DNA of 64,000 nucleotides from Halictus rubicundus (lineage: Eukaryota; Arthropoda; Insecta; Hymenoptera; Halictidae), in NCBI RefSeq assembly GCF_050948215.1, contig NC_135156.1, positions 3,038,001-3,102,000 on the forward strand, in the 5' to 3' direction. Both the position numbers and the translations under genes were made by a program. Each line of letters opens with the position of its first letter. The stretch's first letter is position 1. The notes below the pieces were generated by a model. It made no database searches and was not told where the DNA came from. It saw only the letters and a program-made list of their open reading frames with translations. Of this stretch, positions 1-12,721 are shown piece after piece.

Positions 1-940
1 GTAAGAAACAGAAATGAAAATAGAAACAAACTTTCTCTTCTAATAATTTTAATAGGTCAAAAACAGTGTAATAATATTTTTAAGGTCTTCTAATTTTTCA
101 CAGTTTTTTGTGTTGCACCGATTAACTTTTGTTATAATTGAATCAAACCAACAGTCTAATAATTACTATACTGACACTGCTTACATACATCTGTTTATTT
201 TTCATATTTGAGAACGTCCTTTCTTTGATCTGTAAGCAACAGTGGCTGTTCCCTCTTACAAAAACTCGTAGATATGAATACATAACAAATAAACTGAAGA
301 ATCTATGTCCTAACGTAATCGAATATCAAAGATGGAAGCAAGCATTACAACTGAATACGAAAAATATAAAGTTCAAAATGCACTTTCTCAAAGTTTCACG
401 AGACTCAATTCTAATCTCACTAGACAAAACCATTTTAATCTTCAAAATCATTCACAATGTTAGGTGGGAATATGTCAGGATCAATGAAAATAGGGATGAT
501 TTTCTCTTTGCGTAACACATTTATATCAGAAACGACTCGAAAATCTCATAAATTTTCTTTTACATGGTCTATGTCGCATCATATCACTATAAAAATTATC
601 CGCCGTACCGTAAGTCTAAAGAGGCAAACTGGAGAATTTATGACTTCCTCGAGAAAGGCATCATTGTGTTAGGTCAAAGCCATTGCTCTCTATCCCGTCA
701 CGTCCCATCGCTACCGCTTGCAATCCTTAGCTCACGCTCATATTTATTCCTCCGGCAACAGCGACTTAACTTTCAATATGATATAATTATCAATCGTCTT
801 GATTCCTTCTCGAACATTTTATTGCACAGTAATTATCGATCAACACCAAAAACACCATCGTGACTCGCCCTCTGCGACGGTTTACTCGTTAGTTAATTTA
901 TTTGTTCAGTGAGTGAATCCACTAAACAAATATGCAATAT
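1..940. other. AT-rich intergenic DNA, no gene recognised
   Basis: There is an open frame at 138-515 that begins at TTG, with a weakly hydrophobic start, and another at 564-863. Neither matches a family I know, and codon use looks like background. They could be remnants of an old mobile element. Confidence 0.5.
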
Positions 941-942
941 AC

Positions 943-1615
943 AAGGTGAGTCACATAACTAAGGTTATAAATAAGGTTGTCTTTAAAGATACGTCAAATG
1001 TTTGAAGGACAAGTTGAAAGGTTCAGTGAAGGCTTACACGATGCCATAAAAATATTTGTTTTTATTATATTTTTTTTTTAGAAATCTCAAGGTCACCTTC
1101 ATTGTTTTTTAACGGGACCATCCCTTTTTAAACACCTACGATGATAATCCCTTTCATTAGGAATTCAATGACTATAATTTCTCAAGGTCATTCAAGGTCA
1201 CAGACGAAGAAAACGTATAAAATTGAAAAAGATTATTTTTGATAAAAGATAGCGAACAGATGAGTGCTCTAACAACAGTTGAAGATATGCGTCAGCGTAT
1301 CATCACAGAGTACTCGTGAGAGTTTGACATTCCTTCAGAGCCCAATTATAAAAATTTACCGATGTAAACGGCTATCATATGGAACATTTATGGAACACAG
1401 GTGTTCCGCTCTTATATTTTTAATCTTATACGTTTCCGCTGCGTGTGACCCGGTATGATCTTGAGTAATTATAAAATAACATAACAAATACGAACAAATA
1501 TTTGTATAGCATCGTGAGAACCACATTGAGCCATACAACTATGTCTGCAGGACATGTGACGTATTTTTAAAAACAACAAAGATATTTGAGATACTAACGT
1601 TAGGTGACTCACCGT
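943..1615. mobile_element. Non-autonomous DNA transposon with TA target and CAAGGTGAGTCAC ends
   Basis: The left end CAAGGTGAGTCACATAAC and the right end (reverse complement CACGGTGAGTCACCTAAC) match at 16 of 18 bases. Each is flanked outside by TA. The body carries three TCAAGGTCA motifs (1087, 1182, 1192). This fits a Tc1/mariner-like MITE; no transposase frame is seen. Confidence 0.7.
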
Positions 1616-1617
1616 GT

Positions 1618-2580
1618 ATTTACTGTGTTTGTGGTAAAGGTCTATTTCAATATGCACGGATATTTGTTGTATGGATTTTATTCTGAACGGAAAACTGGCA
1701 GAGTGACGTCTAGACCTGTAGCTGATGACTGACTGCTCTAGGTTTCCATCGCCCTGTCTACTTATACTTTTCTCTGCCCTTTGTGGCAGTTATGCAGCTA
1801 TTGAGACTGTGACTAACTCGAACTAAAATCATGCTAGGGTCTGAAACTAAACAGTTCTCTCAAAAATAGCATTGTCTAGTCACGTATACCATAAATCGTG
1901 TTCAGCAGTTTTCCAACTTTCTCTAGTCCCTACATGTTCACCTCTGTAATGCTAACAGGATATGAATAAAAAGAACTCAAAACAAAAATCAAAAAGTTGT
2001 TCGTCGTCCACCATAAACACTTCGCAGACTTAAACGCATGGCGTGAATAGTGATTTGTTTTCATAAGTAGGTCACTATCATTTTTTAAATGGAATATTAT
2101 ACAATGTATCCAAAAAATATTTGGATGGACATACAAATATTTGTACATTAAATTTCCCATTTTCTAACAGTCCTTTATAATAACAGTTAAAAGGTCGTAC
2201 AATAATTTTGAGATTTTATTTTAAATTGCTTTTTTGTGATATGTCAGGTGGGAAGTTGAAGACACGTGTCCTTTCGAAAATACTCCATATCGAAATATCT
2301 GTAAAACCACTGGAAAAATTTGTTCACGGCTTAATCTACTGTAGATTTGAAGATTGAAACTTCTCCTTTACAACAACACCCTAAAACTTGATCTACAAGA
2401 TTTTTGGTTGATTTATTGAAGTTTGAACGAAACATGTATTACTAACTTTACAATAATAATAAGGTTCACCGTAAAAGTCTTACACGACTGAACTTGTTCG
2501 CCGTTTATGTTTCATAAAACTGCCAGAAAAAATCGTATATCAAGTTTTAGAGGTTAGTTGTAGAGGAGAAACTTCATATA
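1618..2580. other. AT-rich intergenic DNA
   Basis: No gene or bounded repeat recognised. A 76-codon open frame on the minus strand (1930-2160) has no family resemblance. Confidence 0.5.
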
Positions 2581-3353
2581 CAGGGTGGTCCACGCAATTG
2601 TTTCAAGTTATAACTCCGTTATTATTGCATTTACAAAAAAATGATAAAGGAGAAAGATAAATGGTTCGAAGAGCACTATATCTGTAGGCCTTTAAATTTT
2701 TTTTAGATGCAGCAGTGCATGTGCAATTAACAATTGCATCATTTCTTTAAATAGAAATGCATATTTTTTGTTGCACAGATCGATTCTTCCGTTCATTCTA
2801 CGTAAAAACTGATTAGGGTACCATGGCAAAAAAATTATTAGATCTCGAGATATTTTCAAAAAATGTCTTTATTGAAGAAGATACTCAAACACTTCATGAC
2901 TATGTTGTAAAGGTAAACACCCTTTCAACATTGTTATCATAACAGAAACCGATTTGCACGAGTAACCATTTCATCATTCAGTAGCAATTCACGTATCGTA
3001 ACTCGAGTACGAAAACTAAGATTTTGAAAAAGTGTAGCTATATTTCACTAAATACAAGAAAATGTATGACATTTTTTGAAAATATCTCGAGATGTAATAA
3101 TTTTTTTGCCATGGTACCCTAATCAGTTTTTACGTAGAATAAACGGAAGAATCGATCTGTGCAAAAAAAATATGCATTTCTATTTAAAGAAATGATGCAA
3201 TTGTTAATTGCACATGAACTGCTGTATCTAAAAAAAATTTTAAGGCCTACAGATGTAGTGCTCTTCGAACCATTTATCTTTCTCCTTTATCATTTTTTCG
3301 TAAATGCAATAATAACGGAGTTATGACTTGAAACAATTGCGTGGACCACCCTG
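2581..3353. mobile_element. 773-bp fold-back element, CAGGGTGGTCC ends, TA target
   Basis: The element starts CAGGGTGGTCCACGCAATTG and ends with its inverse, each flanked by TA. The inverted arms are long (about 2581-2877 and 3065-3353) and nearly identical; both contain the GGTACCATGGCAAAAAAATTA block and the TGATGCAATTGTTAATTGCA palindrome. The ~190-base loop shows no coding potential. It would fold into a long hairpin if transcribed. Confidence 0.9.
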
Positions 3354-3661
3354 TATGTATATATCTTCATAAACGTTTCAGCTTATAGTATTTTCAAGAA
3401 ATAATATGTTTTTAGTTTTTCGCTTGCTTGTTATGAAAAAATATCCTAAAAAAATAAACATAGTTTAATTAATTTATCGTAGTTTAAATTGGAAATTGGA
3501 AAAGTATTTAAATACTTTTTGGATGTACTGTACGTTCTTTTCATATTTTCGAAAAATTTAATGCTTAATTATTAAAACATGACGAATGACTTTCATTCAC
3601 ACTTCCAGTAAAAAGGTTTTGTTAGAACCGTCATAGAAGTTATTCTTGTAGTGTTTGTATA

Positions 3662-4126
3662 CAGGGTGGTCTAAAATTTAGTCCGCACGATTTTTGAGGC
3701 ACTTCCGATAGTCTCATAAAAAATTTTTAATTTGGAATTTGAAAAAATTTTTATTCCAGTGAGAAGTAAAGGTCATCTCGACTTTTTAAAGTGATACTAT
3801 GCAAATTTCAAGGTATGGTTTTGTAGGCGATTTCAAGACGATTTCAATGTATCTGCTATCCTATGACCTTGAATTGACCATGAACTAACAAATTGATATG
3901 AATTAGTGACTCTTCTTGTGTAAAAAAGCTTTATCACTTCTTTTATTTATTCAAAAAACTTCGAATATTTCTTAAAAAGCTTGATACGAAAATGTGAAAA
4001 CATAATTACATTTTATTTTCTTTTGTCGTAAAACTCCCGACTTCATTCAAAATATATAAAATGGACGCATGACTTTCAAAACATATACGGACGAACGTAA
4101 ATGAGTGGAAAGTGTAGACCACCCTG
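3662..4126. mobile_element. 465-bp TIR element, CAGGGTGGTCTA ends, TA target
   Basis: The ends CAGGGTGGTCTA and TAGACCACCCTG are perfect 12-base inverted repeats flanked by TA. They share the first 10 bases with the neighbouring 2581-3353 element, but the bodies differ. The body contains a TGACCTTGA motif at 3864. Confidence 0.85.
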
Positions 4127-4202
4127 TATATGTAGTAGATAGAAACATAGAATGTAAAAGTAAACGTAAAACTTGATCTGCAGACTGAACACTATTTGAT
4201 CT

Positions 4203-5309
4203 TGTGACGTCACGCGACGTCTGCGTAGTTTTAAGCCATCATGTTATTTTGTATTATATTATTCTATACTCATAGCCGCTAAGTACACAACCATTGTAAC
4301 ACAAACACGATAGAACATAAGAACAATCCTATAGCTATAATCCTATAGTTATTCCGCGACTTACTTCAAGCTTTACTATTCATTTCGCGTACTATAACTA
4401 GACTATAAGTACAAAGTACAAAGTACAAGTTTCGTTTTGATTAAATAACTATTATCATAACCACGACTCAATTCAATCGAATCCCTACCCTACGTCGCAT
4501 GTAATTTCATTAATTGTCATTTCTGTGTCAAATCTGTGTTCTCCTCCGTACGTCTGCAGCCCACCAGTGGCTCCGTACACCCTCCGAGAAAACAGATTGT
4601 TTATTGAACTGAATCTGAGTTCTTATTCGTACGCCCGTAGCCCACCAGTGGCCCGGTACGCCTTCAAGAACCAGATTCTTCCATTGATTTCGTAGTTGTC
4701 TTAGTTCGCGTACATTGTTCCATTGAGAAATCACATGTCTCGTCGCGCCGGCCGGAAATATCAGCTGCGGAAGCTCGCCCGCGAGTACTGCCTAGCAGCG
4801 CCAGGTCAGGACCAGTTCGTGCGGTTACTGGGCGCGGAAGCGGTCCCGACGATCGCCCGCGTAACTAATTTTTCCGGGAAGGTGCGCGTCGTGACCGGTC
4901 AACGAGAGCAGATCCCCTAGAGGACGCGCGCCCGGACCACGATGGCTCCTGTCGACCGTGCCCAAGAGAGAGCCCAGTCTCAGCCCGCCGAACATCCACA
5001 GGAGCCTCTTCCACGGGACGACCAGCGTCCGCAGCACCGAGCTTGAGCAACACGACCAGCGAGCATCGTTCGAAGGAGACTAGCCCGGTGAGAACCAGCC
5101 GGAAGGGTCTAGTCCGGTTAGAGTCAGCCGAAGAGGCTTGGTCCGCTGAATGTCGGCCAAATAATTACGCGCGTCCGAAAGTCTCGTGTCCTGAGTCAGA
5201 CACGGTTATACTCGCCGTGTGGACTCAAAAGCTGAACTATTATTATTGATGTCTTGTCCGCGACCTCGTGATTCGCGTTATCGCCCGAAGCGAACCGTGG
5301 GACGTAACA
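4203..5309. mobile_element. Solo LTR of an LTR retrotransposon
   Basis: A GC-rich 1107-base block starts TGTGACGTCACGC and ends GGGACGTAACA, imperfect inverted termini of the TG...CA type. It is flanked by identical 4-base duplications ATCT (4199-4202 and 5310-5313). Its base composition differs sharply from its flanks. It contains no reverse transcriptase, integrase, primer-binding site or second LTR, so it is a solo LTR left by recombination. A 4-base duplication fits Gypsy-like or BEL elements. Open frames inside it (4528-4734 minus, 4723-4920 plus) are incidental. Confidence 0.85.
4533..4678. repeat. 81-bp tandem duplication inside the LTR
   Basis: The block TCTG-GTTC...AGCCCACCAGTGGC...CAGATT occurs twice, starting at 4533 and 4614, with substitutions between copies. 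Confidence 0.8.
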
Positions 5310-5313
5310 ATCT

Positions 5314-8100
5314 TTTTTATGGGATTACATAAAACAGAATGTAATGACTACTGCAACTATCACGAAAAAAGGTATAAAAATAAAAATCTTTACGGCCTAT
5401 ATACTAGTAACTAAGAGAATTTTACCATCTTTGTTCGATATAGTATATCAACCCATCATCTATAAACGTTCGGTATTACCTTATAAGTTGCAAACATTTA
5501 TTAATTGAATTCATAAATTCATCAATACTTTGTTTAAATCTTGTTTTGAAATTTCTAAAATTCAGCATTTTGCGTATATGTAAAAAAGCCATTATATCAG
5601 AAAATTATTATAAGTAGCACAGAAAACGTTAAATGTGTTTCGCTCAATAAATTATTTGTATAAAACATACATATTATAGCATCTCAGAAATAATGAGCCG
5701 ATTTAGATGAAATTTTATGCAGCAACTACTTTATCCAATTATCTGATGCTTGTCACATTGTTCTTCTGATAATTAGCCTAATTTTATTTTAAGAAATAAG
5801 AAATCGATGGTTTCGAGCTTTTGGATTTTCAATTAGTTAGTCATCTACCAAAATCAAATAAACATTTGAAATAATTTAATATCAAACCATGCTACATGCC
5901 ACATGCTTGACGCATGCCATAAGAACAGCTATGGAGGAATTGTATGATGTTTGCAATATCCACTGATCATAATTAATTAGTAAAATTTTTATCAAAAGGA
6001 AATTTATAATAATGTAAATTTTATTTAAAGCACCAAATTGAATAATTTGATTACATTCATGATTGCAAGCAACATGTAGCATTTTTTGAAACTTTCTTAC
6101 GTTAAACATATTATCAATTATCAGTTATGATGGATGATTTCATGGATAAATGTTATTTCTGTTTAGTGCTGTAGTTATCATTAAAAAATCGATATTTTTG
6201 AAACCTCGCAAATAATGTTTAATTATTGTCGAACAAGAATTAAGGATAAATCCAGGCAAACATACTTATACATAACATAATCTTTTGTTAGAGAAGAAAA
6301 TATGTTTCGTTAAAGAAGAAATTAAACATATATATTAATATGTCATTTAAAGATATGCATCGTCTGTGGAAATATAGAGAAAATTTCAACTTTTTAATTT
6401 ATCAAAAATCGTATTTTTCATTGAACAAATTCAGTTTTCTAGCTACATTGACTGAAATATCAGTGACTCAGAATAGAGACTCGATTATTTCTAATAATGG
6501 CTTTAATGAATGATACTTTTCGCAAGTAAATCAAATAAAATTACTATGCCCATCATTATCAATATATTGGTCTTTATTTTATGTCAAACTAGGTTACCTC
6601 AAACGATCCATCACTAATTGTTAAACGATATAATTTTATATACATTTATGTATATATATAGATGAAAATATCATTATTACAATTTGCATTTGAATTTTGA
6701 TGCCGTTAGCGAAGTATGAAGCACTTCGAAGCATATGCGTTTGCTCTCAATTCTAGAAAGCCCAATAGTGACATCAACACGTTCAACGACTATACCCCTA
6801 TCCGCACGCTCAAGTCTCCTTATTAACAGCATGAGAAATTTCACTTACTTTTCTTGAACATGGCTTTTCCCATTTAACTTCCAGTAACTTTAAATTGTAA
6901 ATTAAGCACATTTAAGAAATAATAACAATAAATTATCGGGAAAACAAACATACACTGTCTAAATCCTGTTGTATGATTATGTGATAATGTGTAGGTGCAT
7001 CGACCATATGTATGTATGTGTATATATTTTTACTAATTGTTTAACTATACACTGTATAGTAAAACAATATAAATATAATTTAGTCAATAATAACATGTGT
7101 ATAAGTATAATATTAGTTGACATAAGTTCGTCATATTGTATTTAAATTGTTTATAGTTATAAATCTTGTATTTTATTCAATCAACATCGATAATGTTTTA
7201 ACGAAAAATAAAGGAAAGAATATTTATTTGAAAAGGAATCGTATACCGGAAAATGGAGCCTGTGTTTTTAAAGAATTAAAAAGTACATTTTAAATATTGA
7301 TCCGAATGCCAGTCCAAATTTGTCACGGGTATATAGGACAATCCAATATAGGTCGCGTGAAGATTTTTTGCCTTTCTCGGCAGAGTAGAATCGAGTAATT
7401 TTTAAACTGAACGACTTTAATCGTTAAAATATTTTCCACTGCGTTTAATGATCATTATTTAACGAGTATAATATTTAAGCTTGAACTAATACTTTGATAC
7501 TCTTAAATTTTTTAAATTTGTCCACTGCTTTAAATTGTACGTACCAATCTTTGTTATAAATGCATAATATCCGCAGTCTAGTCATAACAAATGAGAATTT
7601 TCTAAACTTCTGGCTTTAGATTTGCACACTCGTACTTACAATTAGTGAGAGCTCGAATTAATTACATGTGTCATGAACATCTGATCTGTCTGAAGGCACT
7701 GATATCCCAATACGCTTCAAATTCAAATGGCTCAAACTAAAGCGCACCCATAAGCACATTATTCGTTGCACCAATCAATAAAGATTGAATCTAGTATTGT
7801 AATTAAATAACTATTTTATTATACGAACTCTCATGTTTTCCAGTTTAGTTCGGACAATCAAGCTCCTACCGTAATACGTGCTCATAACCACGAGTTTTCG
7901 TCCGAGAGGGATTAAAATTTCAGTTTAACCCTCTGACAGCGTTGCCCAGGTCTATTTTGACCAATCAAAATCATCATACAATGTCTAAAGACCAAATCAA
8001 AAATATAGCTATTACATTAGAAAACAGGAATAGATTAATGGAACTACAAGAAGTATACTTCAAAAATATATTTCAAAAAATTTCTAAATAAAGCAGTGAA
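5314..8100. other. AT-rich upstream DNA with one fragmentary repeat end
   Basis: No gene recognised. At 7562-7585 there is an isolated right end (GCATAATATCCGCAGTCTAG) of the TAGACTGCGGAT family. TTAACCCTCTGACAGCG at 7926 resembles a lone piggyBac-type end; no partner was found nearby. Confidence 0.5.
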
Positions 8101-8167
8101 TAGTCCTAAACATTATCAACTGTGTAGTGATAGTGACCGCCGTCCGAGGGATGAAGCCTGCCAGTAG

Positions 8168-8174
8168 TATAAAA
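8168..8174 (+). promoter_or_regulatory. Candidate TATA box of the cholinergic locus
   Basis: TATAAAA followed by a GGGC stretch, at the left edge of a GC-rich island (8110-9120) in otherwise AT-rich DNA. It lies 4.5 kb upstream of the first ChAT coding exon and about 130 bases before a strong splice donor at 8304. The promoter role is inferred from position and composition; TATA-like strings are common by chance. Confidence 0.35.
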
Positions 8175-8199
8175 GGGCTGGGAACCTTAAAATTCTCGG

Positions 8200-8303
8200 A
8201 CAGCGGTGACATCGGTCACCAATTCGTGTCGAAAGGAATCCAAACTCCATTCTGTTCGCCACGTCCAAAGCACCCTCTTTCCCATCAGACCAGAGTCGTA
8301 CAG
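8200..8303 (+). other. Candidate 5' noncoding exon of ChAT/VAChT
   Basis: The stretch ends CGTACAG directly before GTAAGC (8304), a near-consensus donor, and begins about 25-30 bases after the TATA-like box. In Drosophila, ChAT and VAChT transcripts share a 5' exon, so a spliced noncoding exon here would fit. The start coordinate is approximate. Two other GT-AAG donor-like sites at 8700 and 9067 in the same island could define further or alternative exons. Confidence 0.35.
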
Positions 8304-9120
8304 GTAAGCTCATATCGACCTGCCGCCGCCAGAAATACCGCGCAGCATCGACCGTCGCCGTTATACCTGTTCTTCCTCTTCCCCCGGGGATGTGCCACCC
8401 TCCCCCAACTCGCAGAGAGGGTGCACGAGGAATAGAGCAGAAGGGGGATGCGGAATAGTTTGAGGGTGGAGGGTTTGGGGGCTGACGCACGGCCTCAGTG
8501 CCGCGGCCAATCCCTGGATCCTAGAAACCGCGGCTGCGCCCTATCGCAATTTTACCCCGATGGCTAGGGGAACATGGGGACGGGAAGAGGGTGACGTACG
8601 ACACGGTGGCGGGGATGACTCTGAGGGCAGACGTTCCAAAGCTACCCCGACGGAGAGACACACCGAGACGCCCCTGTCATCGGGAGCCCTTCGGTCTCAG
8701 TAAGTATTCTCAGTCATCGAGCATTCGAGCTTTACTTCACGGTTGACACTACTTCGCGGATATGTCTCGCCCACTGTCTCAGCCCCCGTCCACTAGAAAT
8801 ACACCTCAGTACCTCGTCGGAAAACGATCGACTCACCTGTCCGCCGCTACCGAAATGTCGGAAACGTTACCGTAGTCGGCACCGCTTGCACCTCGGGTCA
8901 CCTATATGTAGTCGATTCATTTCTATGAGCGCTCTGCATTAATCGTTCCTCCGGTTCTTTCGAGTGATAGTCCGGGGTCATCTTCTCGATAGTTCCTAAG
9001 AATGTAGTTGGTCGGTTGTGTTGAGGTCACCGAGTTTCCTGGTTCGAGGTAGCCGCGTATCGATTGGTAAGCACGATATCAATTTTGGTAGCCACCCTTC
9101 GACAGGTAATTCGGCTTTGC
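8304..9120. promoter_or_regulatory. GC-rich island downstream of the putative promoter
   Basis: GC-rich and CpG-containing compared with its flanks, with several G-runs around 8440-8480 and two more donor-like sites. No convincing protein is encoded; the overlapping open frames look like composition artefacts. It probably belongs to the first-exon/promoter region of the cholinergic locus. Confidence 0.35.
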
Positions 9121-10825
9121 GTTTTCGTGTACAGTTTCTTTTCGATTCTCAGTATCACACTTAATCGTAATCTTTCGTATTGATGTTGAGGTATTTCTAT
9201 TGTATACTTTGCTTCAACTTGGTAGAATTTCGAGGTGGATTTTGAAAATCATTTTTAGAAGATATTACCTTTATGGAAGGTTTTAGGGTTAATTTTTATA
9301 TTGTTTCAATACGGTGGCGTCTCCATGACCTTCCTGAGACCTCCTTGGTCTCGGTACTTGTAGATGTTTCCAGTACAAATGTTTCACTCTGTGGTGGTTT
9401 TCTTCGTAAATGTCAGTTTTCAGCAAGAATTTAATTTCGTTATTATTCTGATTTTTGAAAACATTCTGTAATTTTCAAATTACACTCCATTAATTTTCAC
9501 AGTTTGTTCAAATTGTGATAGAATATGTATATTTTCTCAATATTGAATTTTTAAAATTTTTGACTCTGCATTTCATTATGTCCAGAAATTTCTATGCTTT
9601 CGTTAATGGTGTATTAGTTGCTATACACTTCTTTTAGTAGCTTCTTTTTCGGAGGGATCCAATACCACACGATGAGTAGCAACTCGAACATACTGAAACA
9701 CCGGTAACGTATATGGAATGTGTGACACCGCATGAAGGTTCTACATTAAACTGTTTCTGCGATTTCATATTAGAACTTTCGATAACTTCTTTGCAATATA
9801 CCTTCTAATTTATTTTGTACCTAATATGTGTCCATGGTACCCCATAATCTCTCCATAGTACTTTGTAATAAAGGTTTCGTATTTGAAATAAGATTGAAAG
9901 TGAGCTTATCATTAACTGTGCAATACGTGCTAGTTTTACCATTAATTTATCATAATATAATTTATCTATTAGAAGACATATTAGGTATATTAGCTTATCA
10001 ATTTCTACAATTTTGATCAATTTAATCATTTTAAATCGTGAAATGTAAAAAATATTTGTGATAATTTTGCGATGAAGATTAAAGCCATCGATGCCTTTGT
10101 GCAGAGAGGAACACCAAAAACTTAGTATTTGATTAAAGTGAATACGTGGTCAGAATAATCGCGTTACAACACGATGTGGAAATTACTTTAGGAACACACT
10201 CACATGTCTGCAGTCGTCGGAATATGTAAAGTGTAGAAGACTAGATGTTATAGATAGATGTAAATGCTCTAAATATAGATCGTCCGGTGGTAACGTGTGT
10301 AAGATAATAGAAGTGTGAAGGAAATTGTGTCGGTATTGAAGGAGGAACAAATGAAATCAACTTACTGCCTATAGATAGAGGAAAACGTGCTGAAGACTGA
10401 CAACTTTTTGATTACTGTAAAGTAGGGTTGGTGATGGGTATTTTTAAGTATAACACTCCGAGCTACAAAATTACACGTGAAAACGTATCTTTTCCTCAGC
10501 ATAATCTGCTATAGTAACTTTGTTATAATAAAAAATGTGTTTTGAATAAAATAATCGTGCCGGTGATCATGAACGTGGTGTAAGTCGTATTTCGTTTCTA
10601 GATCGTATTGAAAAATATTTTCTTTATTATGCAACAAAATGTTTCGTAAAATGTACGACCTTCTAACGTGAAACTTATAATATCAATGTATAATTTTATG
10701 AGTGACTTTCTTGAAAATGTACCTTTTTAAAACTTAAGTCCTAGTTAGCGACTTACGTTAACCAAAAATAATGATTTTTGTTAAGAAAACCAGTTAAAAA
10801 GAAACAAATTTATTTATGTATGCTA

Positions 10826-10873
<48 letters not shown>

Positions 10874-12120
10874 GCCAGTATTGCATAATTAACTGGTAAC
10901 CATCTCTGCTTCAATAACATTTTCTGCCTCGGTGACTTTAAGGGCTTTAAAATATTTATGATTTAAATTATTTTTATGTTTTTCCGTTCCCAGCCTCTCA
11001 TTTGTATACAATGGGACTACTTGTAAATTAAAAGATAATTTTGGCCTTCTCCTTTCAGGTGAAAAATTAGACATATAAAATTCTATTTATTATGTGAATG
11101 ATATAATCCATTCATGATTATTGTATCATATAATAATTCATTTGAAGTGTGAATTGATGCAACTTGTCTAACATTTTGTACGATAAGTGATAAAATATCA
11201 AGGTGGTAAGATTAACTTACAAGCATATTACTTTTGATTAGAATGTAAGACAACTATACCTTTAATCGCATAAGTCCTTGAGTTATTAAAACATAGTAAC
11301 ATTGTATCATTTGCATCAAGTAGATGTTTGCAATATTTTATAATTAATGATAGCATCGTGTGAATTACGTGCTGTTGAGTAGGGATCGGTTGACACGTCT
11401 AACCTCGACCAACCAATTCTACTTCTTTGCGAATACTAGGACACGCGAATCCGGCGAGCTTTCAAATCCAATTTTCTTGAAAACGAACTGTCAGCCGACA
11501 AAATTTTATTCCGCTTTTTTACTGATCTTTGCTCATGGAATCACATCCTGCCCGCTTGTAGCACCCGTCTTGAGACACTCTGTATAATCTAATGTCAGTA
11601 TTCATAAATTGATATTCAGTGGCATTAATTTTATAACATAGTACTCATGGTTTATTCATGGTACTCTTTAAGGAAACTTCTATGTTTCACGTAATCTAAC
11701 GTCACATTTGTATTGTTAAGAAATACTATGGCCACGCACCGGTGAAGAAAAATATTTGATGATTTAGGAAATTCGGCGAATTTAGTAAATTATTCCGTAT
11801 CTCTTTCAAAATGACCGAACCTTTGGTGCATAATAATCCCAGATAACTATACTAACGCGTGCGGAAATGATAACGCCAAATAAAATCACGAATATCATTG
11901 ACCTCTTTTTGCGTGGCAAAAATATTTTGCCTTAGATAGAAATAGGATACATGCGTTCGAAATGACTGGTTCTTAATTTTTTTTTCTTTCATAATTACAG
12001 GATTTATAAAAATGTTTTCATGAGAAATTTCCGAATAAACTTCCTTATTGAAGCACACGTTACAATAAAAATTGTATGAAGTCTGAATAGACGCAATCTT
12101 GTCATTATTACAGAGCAATA
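9121..12120. other. AT-rich DNA between the promoter island and ChAT exon
   Basis: No coding gene recognised; the open frames at 9805-10029, 10889-11074, 11360-11587 and 11852-12118 have no family resemblance. A possible transposon right end (GAGACACTCTGTATA) lies near 11571-11586. Confidence 0.5.
10829..10868. repeat. (AT)n microsatellite
   Basis: About 19 uninterrupted AT units. Confidence 0.97.
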
Positions 12121-12204
12121 TGAATCAGTCGCATTCATTACCCGGTAGTTCTGGCGTCAAGAAAATCCTAGAAAAATATTATGTATTTCTTCCAAAACTA
12201 CCGA

Positions 12205-12330
12205 ACCTCTGATTACGCACAGGGTCGTCGGGGCAAACCCGGAAAAGTCACTGGCTAAAGAAAAACAGTTTAAATCTTTCAGAAAAAAGTGAAAATATTC
12301 ATTAGCCAGTTTGTACAAATGAATGTTATA
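12205..12330. repeat. Dispersed repeat fragment shared with 37140-37250
   Basis: Blocks AAAGAAAAACAGTT and TTTGTACAAA with matching intervening sequence occur in the same order and orientation at 12229-12330 and 37155-37250. The 37-kb copy starts at TACAGGGTATTTG, so this is probably a degraded CAGGGT-type transposon. Confidence 0.65.
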
Positions 12331-12695
12331 AAATTCCTTGAACTTGTATCTCAACCAGCTGCAGGTTCGTCTTACATCCTCGTTGTCCGTTTTAGTCATT
12401 AGCTCCGTAATGGTGGGCGTTAGGATATCGCTGGCGTTGTAATGGACTTTGTCCATTGTGATCGTCGATCCATTACTAAATTTGTTTTTCTAATTCAGGG
12501 GATACAAGATGCGGTTGTTTCAGATAGAAATAGAAAGTTGAAATCGGGTAAAGGATTTTAAGTAATGGTGATTGGTGGATGGGTACCCGGTTACCTCGGT
12601 TGTGAAACAGTGTGAAATCTTTCGATTACGAACAAGAGGGTTAATGAAAAATAAAAAGAAGACTAATGGAGACTGGAATGGATTTGTGTTTGCAG

Positions 12696-12721
12696 GCCCG
12701 GTTTGAAATTCAGCTGAAAAG
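12696..12721 (+). other. ChAT: Probable 5' UTR portion of the first ChAT coding exon
   Basis: The sequence before 12696 is a T/G-rich tract ending TTTGCAG, a reasonable acceptor. The 26 bases up to the GTG contain a TGA in the ChAT frame and no ATG in that frame, so no upstream AUG could read into ChAT if this acceptor is used. The exact exon start needs transcript data. Confidence 0.45.

Noticed and set aside
138..515. 125-codon frame at the window start
   Set aside because: Begins at TTG, AT-rich background codon use, no domain recognised.
4723..4920. 65-codon GC-rich frame starting MRNHMSRRAGRK
   Set aside because: It lies inside the solo LTR; no match to retroelement proteins and no regulatory context for a gene.
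8198..8206. GGACAGCGG resembling the right half of a vertebrate RE1/NRSE silencer
   Set aside because: Only a half-site; the left half is absent, and I know of no clear REST orthologue in insects.
8127..8435. 102-codon frame across the putative first exon
   Set aside because: It crosses the TATA box and the strong splice donor at 8304, and its overlap with a minus-strand frame is typical of GC-rich noncoding DNA.
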